Below, piece by piece: positions 14,541-24,043 of a DNA stretch of 64,000 bases. A program made the position numbers and the translations under genes. Origin of the DNA: Candidatus Eisenbacteria bacterium. Lineage in GTDB: Bacteria > Eisenbacteria > RBG-16-71-46 > JACRLI01. Each line of letters opens with the position of its first letter. The first letter of the stretch is position 1. Under the pieces are notes generated by a model, which was not told the origin of the DNA, did not search any database, and saw nothing but the letters and a program-made list of their open reading frames with translations. The DNA lies in contig JACRLI010000015.1 of assembly GCA_016235265.1 (NCBI GenBank), positions 436,401-500,400 of the forward strand, read 5' to 3'.

Positions 14541-16849
14541 TGTCCCGGCTGGATCCCCGGGACCGCAGCACCGCCGAGGAGGTGGCCCGCGCGGCGCTGC
14601 ACGGCCTGACGTCCGAGACGCGCTTCTCCTGGCGCGTGAAGGGCGGGGAGTACCGGGAATTCGAGCTCACCGTCACCCCGGTCCTCGTGGGCGGGCGCGG
14701 CGCGGTGCTGGTGCTCTCCCGCGACGTGAGCGAGCGCCAGAAGTCCCAGGAGGAGCTGGAGACCCGGGGGCGGCAACTGGATGCGCTGCGGCGTCTCTCC
14801 GAGCGGCTGATCTCCAGCCTGGACCGCGACGCGGTGCTCGAGGCCGCCCTCGACGACATCGTGCTCTCCCTGCCGTACCGCTACGGCGCGATCTACGCCC
14901 AGGAGCGACCGGGGGGAGAATTCGTAGTCCGGGCGTCCCGGCGGTTCGACGCTCCCCCGACCCTCACCGGGTCGCGCCTTCCGGTGGACCACCCCTACGT
15001 GCGCAGGCTGGCCACCCTCACCGCGCCGACCGCGTTCCCGGTCGAGGAGCACCCGATCCCGCAGGCCCGCGAGCTGCTCAAGGCCGCGAACCAGCGGAAT
15101 GTGCTGGCCATCCCGCTCCGGGCCCACGGCGAGATGGTGGGCTTCTTCCACCTCGCCATCCCTGGGGACAGCGTCGACGAGGTCCACGTGCGCTACCTGC
15201 GCCTGGCCGCCGACGTGGTGGCTTTCGCGCTGCGCAACTCGATCCTGTACGCCGAGCTGACCCGGAACGCGGCGGAGCTGGGTCACCAGCGCGAGACCCT
15301 GGACCAGATCTTCGCGGCGGCCGCGCAGGGACTCATCTACATCAGCCGCGACGGCTCGGAGATCCGGTTGAATCCCGAAGCCGAGCGGCTCCTGGCCATC
15401 CAGGGCGGGGAGGTGGCGGGGCCCGCCGACGTCCTGTCCCGCGTCCGGATCGTCCGCGCGGATGGGTCGCCGGCCTCCCTTGGGGAGGCCCCGTGGATTC
15501 GCGCGCTGGCCACCGGCCACGCCGAACGCCAGGTCCCGCTGGCGCTCGAGCGCCCCGACGGGGCGGTGGCCCACGTCCAGGTCAGCGCCACGCCCGTGCG
15601 CGACCCGCAGCGTGAGACCGTGGGCGTGGTGGCCGCACTCACCGACCTGACCGAGCGCCAGGCGCTGGAGGAGCGGCTGCGGCAGGCCCAGAAGATGGAG
15701 GCGGTGGGCCGTCTCGCCGGCGGCGTGGCCCACGACTTCAACAACCTGCTCACGGTGATCTGCGGCTACAGCCAGGGGTTTCTTGAAACCCTGGAGCCGG
15801 GCACGCGCGAGCACCACGACGTCGGAGAGGTGCTCGCCGCCGCGGAGCGCGCGGTGGCGCTGACGCGCCAGCTGCTCACCTTCAGCCGGCGGCAGGTGAT
15901 CCACCCCCGCCCCCTGGACCTCAATGCGCTGGTGGGCTCCCTGACCGGCATGCTGACGCGCCTGGTGCGCGAGAACGTGCGCATCCACACCCGCCTGGAG
16001 GAGGGCGCCTGGCCGGTGATGGCCGACCACAACATGATCGAGCAGCTCCTGGTCAACCTGGTGCTGAACGGGCGCGACGCCATCCGCGGCGCCGGCGACT
16101 TGGTGATCGAGACCGCCAACGTCGGGGTGGACGAAGCCGGCCTGGCGCGGCAGCCCGAGGGCCGGCCGGGGCGCCACGTGATGCTGGCGGTGTCGGACAC
16201 CGGTGGCGGCATCGACCCGCGCGAGCTCGACCACATCTTCGAGCCCTTCTACACCACCAAGGACCCCGGCGAAGGCACCGGGCTCGGGCTGAGCACGGTG
16301 CACGGCATCGTGCAGCAGCACGGCGGCTGGATCCGCGTGAACACCGACCCGGGGCACTGGACCACGTTCCGCGTGTTCCTGCCCGCAACCTTGGAAGCCC
16401 CGGCGGCTCCGGCGCCCGAGCCGGTGTCCGGGAGCGGGGCGCATGGGACCGAGACCATCCTGCTGGTGGAGGACGAGGGCGCGCTGCGCGACCTCTCCGC
16501 GCAGGTGCTGCGCGGGGCGGGCTACCAGGTGTTCGCCGAGGCGGACGGCCCGGCCGCGCTGGCGCGCGCGGCGGAATGGACGGTCGCCCCCCAGCTGCTG
16601 CTGACGGACGTGGTCCTGCCGGGTGGGATGAGCGGCGTGGACGTGGCGAGGGAACTCACCCCGCGCTTCCCCGGGATGCAGGTCCTCTACACCAGCGGAT
16701 TCAACGAGGAGCTGGCGGGGCAGGACTACGTGATGCCGGGCGACACGCCCTTCCTCCAGAAGCCCTACATGCCGCGGGACCTCCTGGCCCGGGTGCGGGC
16801 GGTCCTCGACGCGCGCGCCGAAACGCCCGCGGGCTCAGGCGGAAGCTGA
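14330..16849 (+). CDS. Hybrid histidine kinase, PAS-GAF-PAS-HisKA-HATPase-REC part
   Basis: This 839-residue continuation of the sensor at 13476 has no good start codon of its own before its first domain. In order: PAS (from [11 protein letters not shown]), GAF ([12 protein letters not shown] onward), second PAS ([15 protein letters not shown]), HisKA with phospho-His in [11 protein letters not shown] (codon 15731-15733), HATPase_c with N-box [12 protein letters not shown] and G-boxes DTGGGI and GTGLGL, then a receiver with Asp in [11 protein letters not shown] (codon 16607-16609) and Lys in FLQKPY. The intact protein would be about 1,120 residues, membrane-anchored with a periplasmic sensor. 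The output partner is not encoded nearby. Its 3' end overlaps the convergent kinase gene by 15 bp. Confidence 0.85.
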   Translation, partial: GPAAKPAAAPARASRGPLLDPHDASWQRQILQQARESIVVLDEGMRVLYANPYAAEVSGFSVEELSGLDVMSRLDPRDRSTAEEVARAALHGLTSETRFSWRVKGGEYREFELTVTPVLVGGRGAVLVLSRDVSERQKSQEELETRGRQLDALRRLSERLISSLDRDAVLEAALDDIVLSLPYRYGAIYAQERPGGEFVVRASRRFDAPPTLTGSRLPVDHPYVRRLATLTAPTAFPVEEHPIPQARELLKAANQRNVLAIPLRAHGEMVGFFHLAIPGDSVDEVHVRYLRLAADVVAFALRNSILYAELTRNAAELGHQRETLDQIFAAAAQGLIYISRDGSEIRLNPEAERLLAIQGGEVAGPADVLSRVRIVRADGSPASLGEAPWIRALATGHAERQVPLALERPDGAVAHVQVSATPVRDPQRETVGVVAALTDLTERQALEERLRQAQKMEAVGRLAGGVAHDFNNLLTVICGYSQGFLETLEPGTREHHDVGEVLAAAERAVALTRQLLTFSRRQVIHPRPLDLNALVGSLTGMLTRLVRENVRIHTRLEEGAWPVMADHNMIEQLLVNLVLNGRDAIRGAGDLVIETANVGVDEAGLARQPEGRPGRHVMLAVSDTGGGIDPRELDHIFEPFYTTKDPGEGTGLGLSTVHGIVQQHGGWIRVNTDPGHWTTFRVFLPATLEAPAAPAPEPVSGSGAHGTETILLVEDEGALRDLSAQVLRGAGYQVFAEADGPAALARAAEWTVAPQLLLTDVVLPGGMSGVDVARELTPRFPGMQVLYTSGFNEELAGQDYVMPGDTPFLQKPYMPRDLLARVRAVLDARAETPAGSGGS

Positions 16850-18751
16850 ACCTTCGCGGTCCAGCTCCTCGCGCACCTTGCGGCCCAGCGCGGTGGGCGA
16901 GAACGGCTTGGCCAGGAAGCCCGCCCCGCGGGGCCAGCCCTCGGCGCCCTGCTCCGGCGCCACCAGGTAGCCGCTGACGAAGAGGATGCGCGCCTGGGGC
17001 TCCAGGAGCCGGATCTCGCGCGCCACCTCCCTCCCGCCGCGGGAGGGCATGACCACGTCGAGCACCACCAGGTCAATCTCGCCGGCATGCGCGCGGAAGA
17101 GCTGCAGCACCTCCTCGGAGTCCGCGCCGCTCAGCACCCGGTATCCCATTCCCTGGAGCGCGCTCTCGGTGAAGCCAAGGGTCAGCGGGTCGTCCTCCCC
17201 CACCAGGATGGTCTCGTCGCCGCCGCGCACCGGCGCCGCGGGCGTCGCGGAGGAAACCGCCATGTGCTCCACGATGGCGGCCAGGTACACCCGCACCGTG
17301 GTTCCCGCGCCGGGGGTGGACTCCACGTCAATCCAGCCCTCGTGCTGGCGCACGAAGCCGTAGGCCATGGCCAGACCCAGGCCGCCCCGTTCGCTGCCGG
17401 TGGAATAGTAGGGCTCGAAGAGCCGGGCGCGGGTTTCGGCGTCCATGCCCGAGCCGGTGTCACGCACCGTCAGCTCCACGTAGGAGCCCGGGTTCATGGA
17501 AGGCCGCGTGCGGCAGAAGTCCGCGCCGAGCTCGACGTTGCGGGTGCGGACCGTGAGGTCGCCGCCTCCCGGCATGGCGTCGCGCGCGTTGAGCCACAGG
17601 CTGAGCAGGACCTGTTCCACCTGGCCCGGATCGGCGTACACCCGGCGCAGTTCGGGCGCCAGGTCCGCCACGAAGCGGGAACTGGGCTCCAGCACCCGCT
17701 GCACCAGCCGGCGCAGGTCCCCGATGACGCGATTCAGGTCCAGCGGCGTGCGCTCGAGCCCCTGGCGGCGGCTCACCGCCATCAGCTGGCGGATCAGCGT
17801 GCCGGCGTGGTCGGCGGCCCGCGTGATCTCGTCGAGCTGGCGCTGCAGGGGATCCTCGGGCCCGGTCCCCATCTGCATGATCTGGATCTGGCTGCTGATG
17901 GCCCCCAGCAGGGTGCCGAAGTCGTGGGCCACGCGGCCGGCGAGCTCGGCCACCGCCTCCATCCGCTGGGCCTGCCGGAGCCGCTCTTCGAGCTCGCGCC
18001 GCTCGGTGATGTCCACGGTGAAGCCCTGGTAGAACAACTGCCCGGTGTGCAGGTCGTGCACCGGCAGCGCCCGCGTCCACACGTGGCGCCGCGTGCCGTC
18101 GGCGCGCGCCAGGCGGGCCTCGCCCTCGTAGCTGTTGCCGGCGCGCACGGCGGCGCGGAATTCGCCCACCACCCGCTCGCGGTCCTCGGGCACCAGCAAC
18201 TCGGCCCAATGCGAGATCTCCGCCCCGGGCGGCTGCTCGCGGCCCAGCATCCCGGCCCACGACCGGCTGAAGTAGGTGACCTTCCAGTCCTCCCAGGTCC
18301 AGATGCCGATCGGGGCGTTGTCCAGCACCGCCTGCAGCCGCACCTCCGCCACGCGCAGGGCCTCGGGGGCATCCACCTCCGGGGCGGGGGCGGCATCGGT
18401 GCTCCAGCCGACCAGCAGCGCCGGCGGGCTGCCCAGCAGGGCGCACTCCAGTTCCACCGGCGGGGCGGGTGGAACGGCTGCAAGGCGCAGGAGGAACGGC
18501 GATGCGGATGCGCCCCCGCCGGTCAGCGCGCCGCGGAGCGCGTCGGCGTCGGCCGGGGAGGCGCAATGGTCGAAAAGGGAGGTGCCGGCAAGCTCGGCGG
18601 CAGGCCGGCCACGGGACCGCCCGAAGGAGTCACTCGACCAACGGATGCGCCCGTCGGCCTCGAGCACGCAGAAGCAGGCGCGTCCCAGGCCGCGGAAGCC
18701 GCGACTCCGGGGCCCCGAGAAACCCGCGTCCGCCGGGGGCGTGGAGGGCAT
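16835..18751 (-). CDS. Hybrid PAS histidine kinase with receiver domain
   Basis: This 638-residue protein lacks transmembrane segments and should be cytosolic. Domains: a divergent PAS-like N-region (about 25-130), a clear PAS/PAC (about 145-255, DNAPIGIWTWED to VDITERRELEE), HisKA with His in GRVAHDFGTLL, HATPase_c (LLSLWLNARDAM, DTGSGM, GGLGLAMAYG) and a C-terminal receiver with Asp in LVVLDVVMPSRGG and Lys in FLAKPFS. The kinase core is closely similar in layout to the neighbouring kinase. No DNA-binding output gene adjoins. ATG 18751 has GGAAGGA about 10 nt upstream. The two kinases point at each other and overlap by 15 bp. Confidence 0.88.
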   Translation of the reverse strand: MPSTPPADAGFSGPRSRGFRGLGRACFCVLEADGRIRWSSDSFGRSRGRPAAELAGTSLFDHCASPADADALRGALTGGGASASPFLLRLAAVPPAPPVELECALLGSPPALLVGWSTDAAPAPEVDAPEALRVAEVRLQAVLDNAPIGIWTWEDWKVTYFSRSWAGMLGREQPPGAEISHWAELLVPEDRERVVGEFRAAVRAGNSYEGEARLARADGTRRHVWTRALPVHDLHTGQLFYQGFTVDITERRELEERLRQAQRMEAVAELAGRVAHDFGTLLGAISSQIQIMQMGTGPEDPLQRQLDEITRAADHAGTLIRQLMAVSRRQGLERTPLDLNRVIGDLRRLVQRVLEPSSRFVADLAPELRRVYADPGQVEQVLLSLWLNARDAMPGGGDLTVRTRNVELGADFCRTRPSMNPGSYVELTVRDTGSGMDAETRARLFEPYYSTGSERGGLGLAMAYGFVRQHEGWIDVESTPGAGTTVRVYLAAIVEHMAVSSATPAAPVRGGDETILVGEDDPLTLGFTESALQGMGYRVLSGADSEEVLQLFRAHAGEIDLVVLDVVMPSRGGREVAREIRLLEPQARILFVSGYLVAPEQGAEGWPRGAGFLAKPFSPTALGRKVREELDREGSASA

Positions 18752-18841
18752 GGGGTGGCCGTCCTTCCGTTACCCGGGGATAGCCCAACCCCCGCGCCGT
18801 GCCGGGCAGCGCCACGCGGGGGGCCGGAACCTCTACGCGGT

Positions 18842-18870
18842 ATTCTCTGCCCCCCCCAGACCACCGTCAA
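18842..18870 (-). promoter_or_regulatory. Possible promoter of the cytosolic hybrid kinase
   Basis: On the minus strand TTGACG (18865-18870) is followed after 17 nt by GAGAAT (18842-18847). The -35 is good, the -10 is weak. It lies in the 166-bp gap upstream of the kinase start. Confidence 0.35.
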
Positions 18871-18917
18871 TTGCGAGTTCAAGGCCCCGGGCCGGCTCGC
18901 TTGCTCCCGGGTTCCGC

Positions 18918-20177
18918 TCAGGCGCGGCCCGCCGCGGCGGTCTCGGCGCGCATCCGCTGCGCCGCCGCCCGGAACCGCCCCACGCGACTGAGGAACAGCG
19001 CCCCGGCCGCGGCCGCGCAGACGGCCGCCACGCGCACCGCGAAGGGCGCTCCGAACGCGTGGGCCAGCCCGCCCATCAACATGCTCCCGAAGGGTGCCAT
19101 GCCGAGCAGCATGACCAGGTAGAAGCTCATCACCCGGCCGCGGATGAAGTCCGGCACCATGCTCTGGATGAAGGTGTTGGTGGCGGCCATCTGGGTCATC
19201 ATGGAGAAGCCCACCGGCACCAGCAGCGCGGCGGACAGCCACAGGGACTTCGAGAGGCTGAAAGCCAGCAGCGAGATTCCCATGCCCACCACGGCCCAGC
19301 CCATGGTGAGGCCCATGCCGCGCAGGTTCTCGCGCCGGGCCATGGCCAGCGCCGCCCCCAGCGCGCCCAGGCCGGCGCCGGACATCAGGATCCCCAGCCC
19401 GCGGGCGCCCCCGTGGAGCACCTGGTCGGCGAAGATGGGCATGAGGACCAGGTAGGGGATTGCGGTGAGGCTCACCAACCCCAGGAGGCCCAGCGGCAGC
19501 CACAGCGCCTCGTTGCGCAGCACGTAGCGGAGGCCCTCGCGGAGCTGTTCCGCCACGCCCTGCTCGCCGCGGGGCGGGGTCCAGGGCTCGAGCCGCATGG
19601 CCAGCAGGCCCGCAATCACCGCCACGTACGAAACGCCGTTGATCAGGAAGCACCACCCCTCGCCCACCGTGGCCACCACGATGCCGGCGATGGCCGGCCC
19701 GATCATGCGCGCGCCGTTGAACATCGAGGAGTTGAGCGCGATGGCGTTGGGGAGGTCTTCGCGGCCCACCATCTCGCCCAGGAAGGCCTGTCGCGCGGGC
19801 ACGTCGAAGGCGTTGATGCAGCCCAGCGCCAGCACCAGCGCGAAGATGTGCCACTCGCGCACCACCCCACCCAGGGTGAGGGCCGCCAACGCCAGGGCGC
19901 AGGCCATCGAGAGCGCCTGGGTGATCACGATGATGCGCCAGCGGTGATGGCGGTCGGCCACCACCCCGGCCAGCGGCCCGAGCAGCAGCGTGGGCACCTG
20001 CCCGGTGAAGCCGAGCACGCCCAGCAGCACCGCCGAGTGGGTCATGCTGTAGACGAGCCATGACTGGGCGACGCTCTGCATCCACGTGCCGACCAGCGAG
20101 ATCAGCTGGCCGGCCGCGAAGAGCCGGAAGTTGCGGTGGCGGAGGGCGCGGAGGATGCGGGGCGGGCCGTCGGTCAG
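18918..20177 (-). CDS. MFS exporter (EntS/enterobactin-exporter-like, DHA3 type)
   Basis: About 419 residues with roughly 12 hydrophobic helices. It opens RALRHRNFRLF and AAGQLISLVGTWMQSVAQSWLVY, the typical start of the DHA3/EntS exporter group; the loop DRHHRWRI corresponds to the MFS motif A. Substrate is unknown (small molecules or siderophores in relatives). No ATG, GTG or TTG lies near the domain start in this frame; the best candidate is CTG 20177, which overlaps the TGA of the NHL gene, suggesting coupled translation. It is the last gene of the ctaA-ctaB-NHL-MFS run. Confidence 0.85.
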   Translation of the reverse strand: MTDGPPRILRALRHRNFRLFAAGQLISLVGTWMQSVAQSWLVYSMTHSAVLLGVLGFTGQVPTLLLGPLAGVVADRHHRWRIIVITQALSMACALALAALTLGGVVREWHIFALVLALGCINAFDVPARQAFLGEMVGREDLPNAIALNSSMFNGARMIGPAIAGIVVATVGEGWCFLINGVSYVAVIAGLLAMRLEPWTPPRGEQGVAEQLREGLRYVLRNEALWLPLGLLGLVSLTAIPYLVLMPIFADQVLHGGARGLGILMSGAGLGALGAALAMARRENLRGMGLTMGWAVVGMGISLLAFSLSKSLWLSAALLVPVGFSMMTQMAATNTFIQSMVPDFIRGRVMSFYLVMLLGMAPFGSMLMGGLAHAFGAPFAVRVAAVCAAAAGALFLSRVGRFRAAAQRMRAETAAAGRA

Positions 20178-21412
20178 CGGACCACCACCAGTTTCACCGA
20201 GCGAAGCACGCCCGCGCCGGCCAGACGCGCGAAATAGGCGCCCGGGCGCACCGGCGCGCCGGCGGCGTCCCGCAGGTCCCACACCGTGGAATGCTCCCCG
20301 GCGCCCAGCGTGCCGCTCTCCAGCGTGCGCACCCTGCGGCCCGCGGGGTCGAGGATGTCCAGCCGCGCCGCGCCCGCCCGGGGCAGGGAGTAACGGAGGG
20401 TGGTGGCGGCGCGCACCGGGTTGCGCGCGCTCACGAGGCGCGCCGCCAGGGCCGGACCGTCGCCCAGGCCCGCGACGGGGTTGGGCACGAAGCGCTGGAC
20501 CCGGTAGTTGAAGGTGTCGGCCACGTAGACCTCGTAGTTCGCGCGATGGACCGCGGCGCCGAAGGGATAGCTGAACTGACCGTCCCCGGAGCCGGCGATC
20601 CCGAACTGGCCCAGGTAGACGCCGTTGGGGTTGAAGCGCTCCACGCGGTGGTTGTTGGTGTCCGTCACGTACACCGTGCCCGCCCGGTCGGCGGCGCAGC
20701 CGGCCGGCTGGGTGAACTGGCCGTCCCCGGAGCCCGACACGCCCCACTTCAGCTCGAAGGCGCCGGTGCGGGAGAACCGTTGCACGCGGTTGTTGCCGGT
20801 GTCCACCACGTAGATCCTGCCGTCGAAGCAGGCGATGCCGTTGGCGTTGATGAACTGGCCGTCCCCACTTCCGGGGCCGCCCCACTTGACCAGGAATGTA
20901 CCGGAGTAGGTGAACTTCTGCACCCGGCGGGGCTCGGTCACGTACACGTTGGCGCTGTCGTCCACGGCCACACCGGTGGGGTTCTGGAACTGGCCGTTGC
21001 CCAGGCCCGGCGAGCCCCACTTGCCCAGAAACACCCCCGAGCTGTCGAACTTCGACACCCGGTTGTTGCCATACTCCACGACGTAAACCTTGAAGGTGTG
21101 GTCCACCGCGATGCCGTAGGGCGCGTTGAGCTGGCCCGATGCAGTCCCGCCGCCCCCCCACTGGCGGATGAAGGCCCCCGCAGGGGTGAACTTCTGCACC
21201 ACGTTGTTGACGTAGTCGGTCACGTACACGAACCCGGCGGCGTCCACCGCCACGCCGTTGGGGCTGTTGAATTGCGAGGGGCCCGAGCCTGGGGTGCCCC
21301 ACTGGCCCGCGTAGAGGTCCGGCGGCGGAGCCGCGGCGAAGGCGCGCGGGGAGGCCAGGAGGGCGGCCAGGACCAGGAGGAGCCACGAAGGGAGGGCACG
21401 GTGTCGGGTCAT
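20174..21412 (-). CDS. Secreted NHL-repeat beta-propeller with T9SS-type sorting domain
   Basis: The 412-residue protein has a signal peptide (SWLLLVLAALLASPRAFAA) and six NHL repeats spaced about 47 residues apart, each with the pattern G-x-F-x-x-P-x-G-V/I-A-V-D ... V-Y-V-T-D-x-x-N-x-R-V-Q-K-F. The last 80 residues form a FlgD-like module (VRAATTLRYSLP, ARLDILDPAGRRVR, GAYFARL...VKLVVVR), matching the sorting domains of other genes here. NHL propellers are binding scaffolds. SD GGAG precedes ATG 21412 by 8 nt. It lies between ctaB and the MFS gene. Confidence 0.85.
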   Translation of the reverse strand: MTRHRALPSWLLLVLAALLASPRAFAAAPPPDLYAGQWGTPGSGPSQFNSPNGVAVDAAGFVYVTDYVNNVVQKFTPAGAFIRQWGGGGTASGQLNAPYGIAVDHTFKVYVVEYGNNRVSKFDSSGVFLGKWGSPGLGNGQFQNPTGVAVDDSANVYVTEPRRVQKFTYSGTFLVKWGGPGSGDGQFINANGIACFDGRIYVVDTGNNRVQRFSRTGAFELKWGVSGSGDGQFTQPAGCAADRAGTVYVTDTNNHRVERFNPNGVYLGQFGIAGSGDGQFSYPFGAAVHRANYEVYVADTFNYRVQRFVPNPVAGLGDGPALAARLVSARNPVRAATTLRYSLPRAGAARLDILDPAGRRVRTLESGTLGAGEHSTVWDLRDAAGAPVRPGAYFARLAGAGVLRSVKLVVVR

Positions 21413-21483
21413 GATTCACACTCCGGGTGACGCCCCGAGGCTCCGTCCCGGGGCAGGAGAAGCACGGGGCCCGAAGGTCCCGC

Positions 21484-22542
21484 TCACCCCCTGGCGGCGC
21501 GCAGGGCGGCGTCCGCGGTCATGAAGACGAAGATCAGGAACAGGTACAGGATCGAGTAGCGGAACAGCCGCACGGCGTCGCGCTCCGCGCCGCTGCGGCG
21601 CAGCTTCTCCGCCCGCCTGAGGAACTCCAGGCCCAGCACCGCGGCCGGCACCGTGTACAGCCATCCGGCCGCACCCAGCGGCTGCAGCCCCAGCGTGACC
21701 GGCACGAGCGCCAGGGAATAGAGCAGGATGCGCCGGCGCGTGACCCGCCCGCCGTGGGTGACCGGCAACATCGGCACACCCGCCGCATGGTAGTCCGCGC
21801 TCCGGTACAACGCCAGCGCCCAGAAGTGCGGCGGCGTCCACAGGAACACGATCGAGGCCTGCAGCGCGGCGGCCGCGGAAAGGTGCCCGGTCACGGCCGC
21901 CCACGCGATCAGCGGCGCCGCCGCCCCCGCCCCCCCGCCGATCACGATGTTCTCCGGGGTGCTGCGCTTGAGCCACACCGTGTACACCACCGCGTAGTAG
22001 AAGATGGACACCAGCCCGATGGCCGCCGCCAGCACGTTGGTGAAGGTGGCCAGCACCGCCCACGAGAGCGCCGCCAGCAGCAGGCCGAACATCCACGCGC
22101 TGCGCGGTGGCAGCGTCCCCGCCGGCAGCGGGCGGCGCGCGGTGCGCACCATGAGCCCGTCAATGTCGCGGTCGAAGTAGTGGTTGAACGCCGAGGCCGA
22201 GGCGGAGGCGAGCGCGGTCCCCAGCAGCGCGCCCCAGAAGACCGACGGCCGCGGCATCCCGCGCGCCGCCGCCAGGAGGGCGGGCACGCCGGTGATGAGC
22301 ACGAGGAGCATGATGCGGGGCTTGGTCAGCTCGAAGTAGGCGAGCGCCGTACGCGCCAGGCCCTGCTCGCGCGGCACGCCGGGCACCACACGGCCCGGCG
22401 AGACGGGTGCAATGGGCGAGGCCGGCGAAACCGGCAACGCGGTCGAAGCCGGCAATGCGGTCGAAGCCGGCAATGCGGTCGAAGCCGGCAATGCGGTTGA
22501 AACCGGCGACCGTTGCGAGACCGCCGGAAGCGTGCCCTTCAT
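21484..22542 (-). CDS. ctaB: Protoheme IX farnesyltransferase (heme O synthase)
   Basis: This 352-residue UbiA-family prenyltransferase converts heme B and farnesyl-PP to heme O in the inner membrane. It has the family entry ELTKPRIMLLVL, the first Asp-rich motif in NHYFDRDIDGLM, the marker KRSTPENIVIGG and the second motif in YRSADYHAAGVPMLP. About eight to nine helices are visible. The start ATG 22542 overlaps the ctaA stop (ATGA). The first 55 residues are an unusual extension rich in Ser/Thr/Ala/Pro, made by an 18-bp tandem repeat. ctaA followed by ctaB gives the heme A route. Confidence 0.93.
   Translation of the reverse strand: MKGTLPAVSQRSPVSTALPASTALPASTALPASTALPVSPASPIAPVSPGRVVPGVPREQGLARTALAYFELTKPRIMLLVLITGVPALLAAARGMPRPSVFWGALLGTALASASASAFNHYFDRDIDGLMVRTARRPLPAGTLPPRSAWMFGLLLAALSWAVLATFTNVLAAAIGLVSIFYYAVVYTVWLKRSTPENIVIGGGAGAAAPLIAWAAVTGHLSAAAALQASIVFLWTPPHFWALALYRSADYHAAGVPMLPVTHGGRVTRRRILLYSLALVPVTLGLQPLGAAGWLYTVPAAVLGLEFLRRAEKLRRSGAERDAVRLFRYSILYLFLIFVFMTADAALRAARG
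22423..22512. repeat. 18-bp minisatellite within ctaB 5' coding region
   Basis: Five tandem copies of an 18-bp unit (GGTCGAAGCCGGCAATGC on the plus strand) occupy 22423-22512. Copies 2-4 (22441-22494) are identical; copies 1 and 5 differ at a few bases. On the coding strand each unit encodes the hexapeptide S-T-A-L-P-A, so copy number changes keep the frame. Confidence 0.9.
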
Positions 22543-23489
22543 CGCGCCACCGCCACGCGGCTCGCGTGCCCGCGCACCGGCTCCGATGCTGCCGCCGGGG
22601 CGGCGCGCAGCGCCGTGACCACGCACGTGGCCAGGATGGCCTCCGCGTTGGCCAGGTGCAGCGCCGAGAGCCAGGCGGGGATCCGCCACAGCACGTTGAG
22701 CGCGCCGAGCACGACCTGCACCAGGACCAGGGCCACTGCCAGGCGGGCGCCAGCGCGCACCTCCCGCTGCGGCGAGCCGTGGGCCCGCCAGGCGACCAGC
22801 AGGAGGATGAGCGTCAGGGCGTAGGCTCCGAACCGGTGCACGGCTTGCACCGCGACCAGCCCCACCATGGGCGGGAACCACTCACCGTTCAGCTTGGGGA
22901 AGTCGGGCGCCGCCAGCCCCGCGTGCTGCGTGCTGACCAGCCCGCCGAGGATCACCTGCAGGTACACCGCGAAGGCGGCGAACGCCATCGTGCCGCGCAG
23001 GCCCCGGGGCTGGCCCGCCAGCGCCCCGGCCGGCCGCGGTTCGCTGCCCCACCGGGCCCGCACATGGATCGCAACCACCGTGGCGAAGAGCAGCACCGCA
23101 GTGGCCAGGTGGCTGGTCACCACCGCCGGTGCGAGCAGCTTCCACACCGTGAGCGCACCCAACAGGATCTGGACCGCGAGCAGTCCCAGCGCCGCCGCGG
23201 TGAGCGTGCCCACCCGCGCGCGAGCCTCGCGGCGGCGGAACACCTCCACGGCAAGCACCAGCAGCAGCACCGAGAGTGCCCCCGCCACCGCGCGGTGCGA
23301 AAACTCCATCAGCACGTGGAATTCACGGTCCGGAATGAGCCGCCCGTTGTAAAGCGGCCAGCTCAAGTAGGACAGGCCGGAGTCGGTGTTGCGGACCAGG
23401 TTGCCGAGCACCACCAGGAGAAACGTGAGTGCCGCGGTGGCGAGGGACAGGGCGGCCGCGCCCCGCAGCGGTGAAGCCGTCGAAAGCAT
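22539..23489 (-). CDS. ctaA: COX15/CtaA heme A synthase
   Basis: The 316-residue inner-membrane protein has eight hydrophobic helices in two similar halves. The heme-binding His pairs are visible: EFSHRAVAG and TSHLATA in the first half, AVHRFGAYAL and ALHLANAE in the second. It oxidises heme O to heme A for aa3-type oxidases. ATG 23489 is preceded by AGGAG; the in-frame ATG 48 bp upstream lacks this. It overlaps ctaB by 4 bp. No oxidase structural genes are within the window. Confidence 0.92.
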   Translation of the reverse strand: MLSTASPLRGAAALSLATAALTFLLVVLGNLVRNTDSGLSYLSWPLYNGRLIPDREFHVLMEFSHRAVAGALSVLLLVLAVEVFRRREARARVGTLTAAALGLLAVQILLGALTVWKLLAPAVVTSHLATAVLLFATVVAIHVRARWGSEPRPAGALAGQPRGLRGTMAFAAFAVYLQVILGGLVSTQHAGLAAPDFPKLNGEWFPPMVGLVAVQAVHRFGAYALTLILLLVAWRAHGSPQREVRAGARLAVALVLVQVVLGALNVLWRIPAWLSALHLANAEAILATCVVTALRAAPAAASEPVRGHASRVAVAR

Positions 23490-23732
23490 CGGAACTCCTG
23501 CCCGGGCCGGGGGTCCAGCCGGGCTCGAATGGGCCAAGTCTTTGAGAATACGTTACTTATTAGGGGCATCCCGGGCCGGGCCGGGCCACCGCCCACAGCC
23601 CACTCCTGCGCTGGAACACCTTGTCGGATCGCGACTTCTGAGGGGTTAGATGCGGCTGCCTGCCGGGAGACGCCGGGGAAGTTGGGGGGCGGAGGGGCAC
23701 GGAACCCATGTCGCTGTGGAACTTTCCTTCAT
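23490..23732. other. Gene-free stretch upstream of ctaA
   Basis: The A+T-rich piece at about 23,538-23,566 (around ACGTTACTTATTAG) stands out and is where a ctaA promoter would be expected; the minus strand reads TATTCT there, but no good -35 was found. The rest of the gap contains nothing recognisable. Confidence 0.4.
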
Positions 23733-23996
23733 CCTGATAGGCCGTGTCGGTGTACCCCGCTCGATGTCGAGCGCTATCGCTCGTCGATCACTGGGCCGAT
23801 CCTGGATCGGATTGATTTGGAGGTGCCGGTGCCTTCGGTGCCGTTGCGAGAGATGTTGGCGCGGGAGCCCGGGGAGGCGAGCTGCGTGGTGCATGCCCGC
23901 GTGGAGGCGGCGCGGCGCGCGCAGTGGGCGCGCTGGCGTTGCTGCGGAACAGGAGAGAGTGCGGTGCGACAACTGGGGCGTAATCAATGGCGATGA
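23733..23996 (+). pseudogene. comM: Remnant of comM/yifB Mg-chelatase-like AAA ATPase
   Basis: The plus-strand frame at 23733 reads CRCTPLDVERYRSSITGP, then ILDRIDLEVPVPSVP and a VVHARVEAARRAQ segment. This matches the sensor region of ComM/YifB ATPases, where CxCTxxxxxxYRxxxSGPLLDRIDLxVxVP and RVxxARxxQ are conserved. Only about 85 residues remain: both Walker motifs and the C-terminal domain are missing and the frame ends at 23996. The fragment is thus a deleted gene, at the edge of a lower-GC island. Confidence 0.75.
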
Positions 23997-24043
23997 AACC
24001 CGGGGCAGAGCAGTGCTCGAGCTGCTCCCGCATCAGCGGCGAC

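Noticed and set aside
22423..22512. Possible CRISPR-like repeat
   Set aside because: The 18-bp units are contiguous with no spacers and lie within the ctaB coding sequence.
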